Assembly: GCA_964448045.1 (NCBI GenBank)
Contig: CAYUVF010000011.1
Coordinates: forward strand, 22,092-86,091
Length of the DNA: 64,000 nucleotides
Source: CAYUVF01 sp964448045
GTDB lineage: Bacteria > Bacteroidota > Rhodothermia > Rhodothermales > Salinibacteraceae
Reading direction: 5' to 3'
The translations under genes and the position numbers were made by a program. The notes beneath the pieces were generated by a model, which saw nothing but the letters and a program-made list of their open reading frames with translations, had not been told where the DNA came from and ran no database searches. Within the stretch, counting starts at the first letter, position 1, and the number at the start of each line of letters is the position of its first letter. This document shows, piece after piece, positions 59,874-64,000 of the stretch.

Positions 59874-60196
59874 ACCTGGACACATAGACTACGCTCAACA
59901 CAAGGGCCGCTTCTCCCCAGGAGGCGGCCCTTGTCGTATAAATGGGATAAAGGGGCCTATTCGTAGGAATTCCGTCACGATTTACACCCATTCTCTACGG
60001 ATTCTCCATTGATGCTGACGTCCCGAGCCCTTTAGTTACAGCCTACTGCGATGCATCGTTTTTAGCTGGACGTAGCGCCTCAACGGTCCACTCGGGCTGC
60101 GCCCTGCCTGCTGCGCCCGGCCCTCGCCCGATGCACCGCTCCCGCATTACACGCTTCAACACGCTGATCCCCTCATTACGCTTCGGAGATTCGATT
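59874..60196. other. Intergenic region between the two Oar-like receptors
   Basis: 323 bases containing the hairpin at 59900-59934. The rest shows no recognisable gene, RNA or clear promoter. An ATG at 60131 opens the frame of receptor 2 earlier, but the signal peptide begins at ATG 60197. Confidence 0.5.
59900..59934 (+). terminator. Hairpin terminator after Oar-like receptor 1
   Basis: ACAAGGGCCGC (59900-59910) pairs perfectly with GCGGCCCTTGT (59924-59934). No T-run follows, so termination may be less efficient and receptor 2 may be partly co-transcribed. Confidence 0.7.
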
Positions 60197-63100
60197 ATGA
60201 AATCGATGGCTACGCGATGGGTACTCTTGGTTACCCTCCTGCTTCTTCCGGCCGGACTGGCCGTCGGCCAGGGCACTACGGCCTCCATAACCGGCCAGGT
60301 GGTCGACGAAAACGGTGAACCGCTGCCCGGCGCCAACGTGGTCGTGGTGCACCAGCCCACCGGCACGCAGTACGGCGCGGCAACCAACGCCAACGGCCGC
60401 TACAATCTGCTGAACCTGCGCGTGGGCGGCCCCTACACCGTGACCGCCTCGTTCGTGGGCTACCAGACCACCCGCGAAACGGGCATCAACCTGCAGCTCG
60501 ACGAAAAGCAATCCCTCAACTTCCAACTGGTCCCCTCCACGGCCGAGCTGGATGAGATTGAGGTCGTCGCCGAACGCAGTGCGGTAATCAACAAAGACCG
60601 AACAGGAGCCGCGACAAACGTTTCGGAAGAGGAGATCGATCGGCTCCCGACAATCGGGCGTAGCATCACCGATTTCACGCGCCTGACCCCGCAAGCTACC
60701 GGCAGCGGCAGCTTCGCCGGCCAGAACGATCGCTATAACGCGATCCAGATTGACGGCGCGACGCTGGACGATGTCTTCGGCCTCGGCGACGCCGTACCCG
60801 GCAGCCAGGCTGGGGCTCAACCCATCAGCCTCGACGCCATCCAGGAGTTCAACGTCAACATTGCCCCGTACGACGTGCGCTCCAGCGGCTTCACGGGCGC
60901 GCAGGTCAACGCCATCACCAAGAGCGGCACCAACGAGTACACCGGCTCCTTCCGCGTGCGGCGCGGCACGGAGAACTTCACCGGCGACCTCAACGGCATC
61001 GGGACGAACGAGTTTGACCAGACGTACTACGTGGGCACCTTCGGCGGTCCCATCATCGAAGACGAGTTGTTTTTCTTCGTCAGCGGGGAGCTGAAGCGCG
61101 AGAGCTCGCCGCTCGACGTGCGCGTGGGCGACAACCTCGAAGGGCCAAACGTCTTCCCCATCAACCCGAATCGCTTGCAGACACTCGATAATATCGCCCA
61201 AGACGTCTACAGCTACGATGCCGGGTTGAGCGACGGCGACATCGGGGGAATCACGCAGCGGCAGGACGATGAAAAACTGCTGGTGAAGCTCGACTGGAAC
61301 ATCAACGAGGACCACCGGCTGACCCTCCGCAACAATTACGTGAACGCGCGAGACGATGACGGCATCAGCCGGAGCACCAACACCTTCGGGTTCTCGAACC
61401 GGCAGTACGTCTTCCGCAGCACGCAGAACTCGCTGACGGCGCAGCTCAACAGCACCTTCCGCGATAACATGTTCAACGAGCTCCGGGTGGTCTACACGCG
61501 CATCCGGGACGAGCGTGATGTGCAGGACGCCGCCTTCCCCGAAGTGGAGTTTAGTCTCACGAGCGACCAATCGGCCTTTATGGGGATTGACCGCTTCAGC
61601 CAGGCCAACCGCCTCAATCAGGACCTGATCGAAATTACGGATAACCTGACGTACATCCGGGGCGACCACAACATCACACTCGGCACGAGCAACAAAATCT
61701 TCAGCTTCGAGAATCTGTTCATTCAGGACTTCTTCGGCTCGTACATCTACGAATCGTTTACGTACGAGAACGCCTCGGGCGAAGAGGTGCAGGTGAGCGC
61801 CGAAGAGGCGTTCGAGCGCGGCCAGCCGACGGAGTACCGCTTCAGCTATGCCACGCCGGCAGCGGATTCGAATCAGCCCCTCGCCGAGTTTTCGGCCCTG
61901 CAGCTGGGCCTCTACGTACAGGACGAGTGGAGCGTCACGCCCTCGCTGGAGCTGACCGGCGGCGTGCGCGTGGATGTGCCCTTCGTCCCGGATGAGCCGA
62001 CGAACAATCCCGACGCCGAGCAGGCCTTCGGACGCAGCACCTCGAACGTGGCGACGGGCAACCCGCTCTTCTCGCCGCGCCTCGGCTTTAACTTCGACAA
62101 GGGCCTCGTCAGCGAGACCTTCTCGACACAGATTCGCGGCGGCGTGGGCATCTTCAGCGGCGACCCGCCCTACGTCTGGATCTCGAACCAGTTCAGCAAC
62201 ACCGGCGCCGACCTCTTCCGGATCGATCGCAACTTCCGTCCGGGCGACAACTTCGTCGATGAAAATGGCAACTACGACCCCAACTTCCGCTTCCAGCCCA
62301 CGTCGAGCGCGGATGATCCGACGAACCAGCCGTGCCCGCCCAACAGCAACTCGGAGCTGTGCGGCGATACGGGGTCCAACGCGGCCAGCCTGCTGGAGCC
62401 TGAAGGCACCACCGAGGTCAACTTCATCGATGAGGACTTCAAGTTCCCGCAGACCTTCCGGTCGAACCTGGCCATCGACCAGGAACTGCCGATGGGCTTT
62501 GTGCTCACCGCGGAAGGCATCTACTCGAAGTCGATCAACGACGTCGTCTTCCGCAACCTCAACGTGGGCCCACCCGAAAGTGGCCTGCAGGAATCGAAGT
62601 ACGACCGTCCGTTCTACGGATCGCCGGGCGCGGGCTTCAGCGGCCAGCCGAACCGATTGAACGCCAACTTCACCAACGCGATCCTGCTGGATAACACGGA
62701 TGAGGGCTACAGCTACAGCCTCACCGGCCAGCTACAGCGCCGCGTGCGCCAGGGCATCAGCGGATCGCTCTCGTACACCTATAACCGGGCGGAGAACGTG
62801 AACAACGGCACCTCCAGCCGGGCCATCTCGAACTGGCAGTTCAACGAGAACAAGGACATTAACGACCCGCGCCTCGGCACGGCAGACTTCGAGCTGCGCC
62901 ACCGCATCCTGGGCACGCTGAACTACCGCTTCGAGTGGCTGGATCGCTTTGCCACCAGCGTGGGTATCGTCTACGAGGGCCGCTCCGGCCAGCCGTTCAG
63001 CTGGATCTACTTCGGTGATGCCAACGGCGACGGCCAGACCTTCAACGACCTGGTGTACGTGCCCGAGAACGAGAGCGACATCGTGCTGGAAAGCCAGAAC

Positions 63101-63544
63101 TGGGATGCTTTCAACGCCTTCATCGAGAGTGAAGACGCCCTCGACGAGGCCCGCGGTGAGGTGATCCGGCGCAACACGGCTACCGCACCGTGGCAAAACG
63201 CGCTCGACCTGCACTTCTCGCAGGAGATCACCACCATCAACAACCAGCGTATCGAGTTCACGCTCGACATGGTGAACGTGCTCAACTGGCTCAACGACGA
63301 CTGGGGCCGCGTCCAGTTCACCAGCTTTAACAACATCACCGGCTGGGATTTCCTCGGCTACGTGCAAAACGGCGATATCGGAACGCAGATGGCCGGCCGC
63401 GTCATCACGGCCGACGATGTGGGCAAACCGATCGTGAACTTCAGCGAGGACACGATCAACGACAAGCTCTCCGACCAGCTGTTCAACACGTCCAACATCG
63501 CCTCGCGCTGGCGCATCCGCCTCGGTGTGAAGTACACCTTCTAA
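60197..63544 (+). CDS. Oar-like TonB-dependent receptor 2 (paralogue)
   Basis: 1115 residues from ATG 60197, preceded by GGAGAT as a possible ribosome-binding site. Signal peptide ends LAVGQ. The carboxypeptidase-regulatory domain repeats that of receptor 1 almost residue for residue (GEPLPGANVVVVHQPTGTQYGAATNANGRY, then SFVGYQTTRET). Plug: SEEEIDRLPTIGRSITDFTRLTPQATG, SFAGQNDRYNAIQIDGATLDDVFG and VNAITKSGTNEYTGSFRV. The barrel ends RIRLGVKYTF. The barrels of the two receptors differ much more than the N-terminal parts, suggesting duplication followed by specialisation for different substrates. Confidence 0.92.
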   Translation: MKSMATRWVLLVTLLLLPAGLAVGQGTTASITGQVVDENGEPLPGANVVVVHQPTGTQYGAATNANGRYNLLNLRVGGPYTVTASFVGYQTTRETGINLQLDEKQSLNFQLVPSTAELDEIEVVAERSAVINKDRTGAATNVSEEEIDRLPTIGRSITDFTRLTPQATGSGSFAGQNDRYNAIQIDGATLDDVFGLGDAVPGSQAGAQPISLDAIQEFNVNIAPYDVRSSGFTGAQVNAITKSGTNEYTGSFRVRRGTENFTGDLNGIGTNEFDQTYYVGTFGGPIIEDELFFFVSGELKRESSPLDVRVGDNLEGPNVFPINPNRLQTLDNIAQDVYSYDAGLSDGDIGGITQRQDDEKLLVKLDWNINEDHRLTLRNNYVNARDDDGISRSTNTFGFSNRQYVFRSTQNSLTAQLNSTFRDNMFNELRVVYTRIRDERDVQDAAFPEVEFSLTSDQSAFMGIDRFSQANRLNQDLIEITDNLTYIRGDHNITLGTSNKIFSFENLFIQDFFGSYIYESFTYENASGEEVQVSAEEAFERGQPTEYRFSYATPAADSNQPLAEFSALQLGLYVQDEWSVTPSLELTGGVRVDVPFVPDEPTNNPDAEQAFGRSTSNVATGNPLFSPRLGFNFDKGLVSETFSTQIRGGVGIFSGDPPYVWISNQFSNTGADLFRIDRNFRPGDNFVDENGNYDPNFRFQPTSSADDPTNQPCPPNSNSELCGDTGSNAASLLEPEGTTEVNFIDEDFKFPQTFRSNLAIDQELPMGFVLTAEGIYSKSINDVVFRNLNVGPPESGLQESKYDRPFYGSPGAGFSGQPNRLNANFTNAILLDNTDEGYSYSLTGQLQRRVRQGISGSLSYTYNRAENVNNGTSSRAISNWQFNENKDINDPRLGTADFELRHRILGTLNYRFEWLDRFATSVGIVYEGRSGQPFSWIYFGDANGDGQTFNDLVYVPENESDIVLESQNWDAFNAFIESEDALDEARGEVIRRNTATAPWQNALDLHFSQEITTINNQRIEFTLDMVNVLNWLNDDWGRVQFTSFNNITGWDFLGYVQNGDIGTQMAGRVITADDVGKPIVNFSEDTINDKLSDQLFNTSNIASRWRIRLGVKYTF

Positions 63545-63565
63545 ACCGAGCCGCTGCCTGAACGT

Positions 63566-63590
63566 GGAGGGCCGGGGACGCCGGCCCTCC
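63566..63590 (+). terminator. Hairpin after Oar-like receptor 2
   Basis: GGAGGGCCGG (63566-63575) pairs exactly with CCGGCCCTCC (63581-63590) around GGACG. No T-run follows. Confidence 0.7.
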
Positions 63591-63634
63591 GCGGTGCCTC
63601 GCCTCTTGCCTTCGACCGACCCCTTCTTACGACT

Positions 63635-64000
63635 ATGTTGTTTACCCGCATGAAATTGTATCGATACTGCCTCCCTCTTCTCGTGATGGCTGTCGCCCTC
63701 GGGCTGACCGGCTGCGATAGCGGCGTTGCGCCCACCGAAACGACCGGTGATGGGCAACCGACGGTGCAGTTTGCCGCCTCGGGCACGGCCGTCACCGAAT
63801 CGGACGGATCGACGACTATCGACATCACTATCAGCAATCCCGATGGCAATCCGGTCAACGTCGACGTGATCTTCGCGGCCCCGGCCAGCGGCGCCGACAC
63901 CGATGACTTCAGCGTGCAGGGCGGCAGCCTCTCGCCTATCAGCGGCTCCGACGCCTTCTTTGTCGCCACCGTGACGTTCCCGGCCAACGCCGAGGACGGC
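63635..64000 (+). CDS. Lipoprotein with Calx-beta-like start, cut by the window end
   Basis: The first 122 residues of a longer protein; the frame is open to base 64000. Signal peptide with lipobox LGLTGC (Cys about residue 27 from ATG 63635; ATG 63650 is five codons later). The mature part PTVQFAASGTAVTESDGSTTIDITISNPDGNPVNVDVIF has the Calx-beta pattern (V-F, then ES-G, then strands of alternating hydrophobic residues). It follows Oar-like receptor 2 and may serve as its surface partner; that is inference. Confidence 0.7.
   Translation, partial: MLFTRMKLYRYCLPLLVMAVALGLTGCDSGVAPTETTGDGQPTVQFAASGTAVTESDGSTTIDITISNPDGNPVNVDVIFAAPASGADTDDFSVQGGSLSPISGSDAFFVATVTFPANAEDG

Noticed and set aside
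58077..59885. 602-residue minus-strand open frame over Oar-like receptor 1
   Set aside because: Antisense shadow with biased composition; the receptor on the plus strand is unambiguous.

Overview
The window is GC-rich chromosomal DNA that reads as a member of the Rhodothermota / Bacteroidota order II (Salinibacter-Rhodothermus-like). The inference rests on a type IX secretion (T9SS) C-terminal sorting domain, Oar/SusC-like TonB-dependent receptors with carboxypeptidase-regulatory N-terminal domains, DUF4249/DUF2911/DUF6503-type envelope proteins, one TTTG/TAnnTTTG-like promoter, high GC and generally acidic proteins that hint at a halophile. The lineage is inferred from gene content; no 16S rRNA is present. 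About 50 protein genes, one tRNA-Pro(CGG), several terminators and one 100-N scaffold gap are present.

Layout. 1-6 kb: two tandem RND efflux permeases (the first cut by the window edge) separated by an S23-type four-helix-bundle gene that sits inside a degenerate repeat array. 6-9.7 kb: secreted lamin-tail/T9SS protein, cysteine-less LOV-like PAS protein, DUF2911 and DUF6503 proteins. 9.7-12.2 kb: proBA. 12.3-17.3 kb, mostly minus strand: TauE/SafE transporter, Mth938-like protein, membrane GAF/degenerate-GGDEF protein, and a KamA-type aminomutase coupled to a Ddl-like ATP-grasp ligase. 17.4-22 kb: small orphan, FadL porin + SGNH lipoprotein, DUF4097-like lipoprotein. 22-25.7 kb minus strand: ftsX, pheA, argS. 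26-29.2 kb: TonB receptor + DUF4249-like lipoprotein. 29.2-32.4 kb: rodA and mrdA (cell elongation). 32.7-35.7 kb: a peptidase-propeller-barrel fusion. 35.8-39.8 kb: PhzF, pyrD, acyl-CoA ligase. 40-43.4 kb minus strand: thyA-folA-Nramp-like-esterase operon. 43.5-47.7 kb: small orphan, apaG, korAB. 47.8-49.6 kb: two DoxX proteins and a DJ-1/PfpI protein broken by a scaffold gap. 49.7-64 kb: envelope block with an OmpA protein, a double-barrel coiled-coil OMP, lipoproteins, an Ig-like lipoprotein, two paralogous Oar-like receptors and a truncated lipoprotein.

The most unusual signal is not a single gene but several families of short degenerate repeats that fill gaps between genes almost codon to codon and also enter reading frames. 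An ATGAC/GCGAGC array encloses the four-helix-bundle gene and supplies both its start and its stop codon; a gene-less array of the same family lies between argS and pheA. A GTGTGGGC-type octamer array follows proA and also lies in frame inside RND pump 2. A palindrome built on GGACGCACGGCCGTGCGTCC lies in frame inside RND pump 1 and recurs in the korA-korB linker. An AATTTCC array fills the thyA-folA gap and supplies a TTG start for folA. Other points worth checking are active-site substitutions in KamA, the Nramp-like transporter, PyrD and the LOV-like protein, and a Lys/Pro-rich N-terminal extension on KorB.
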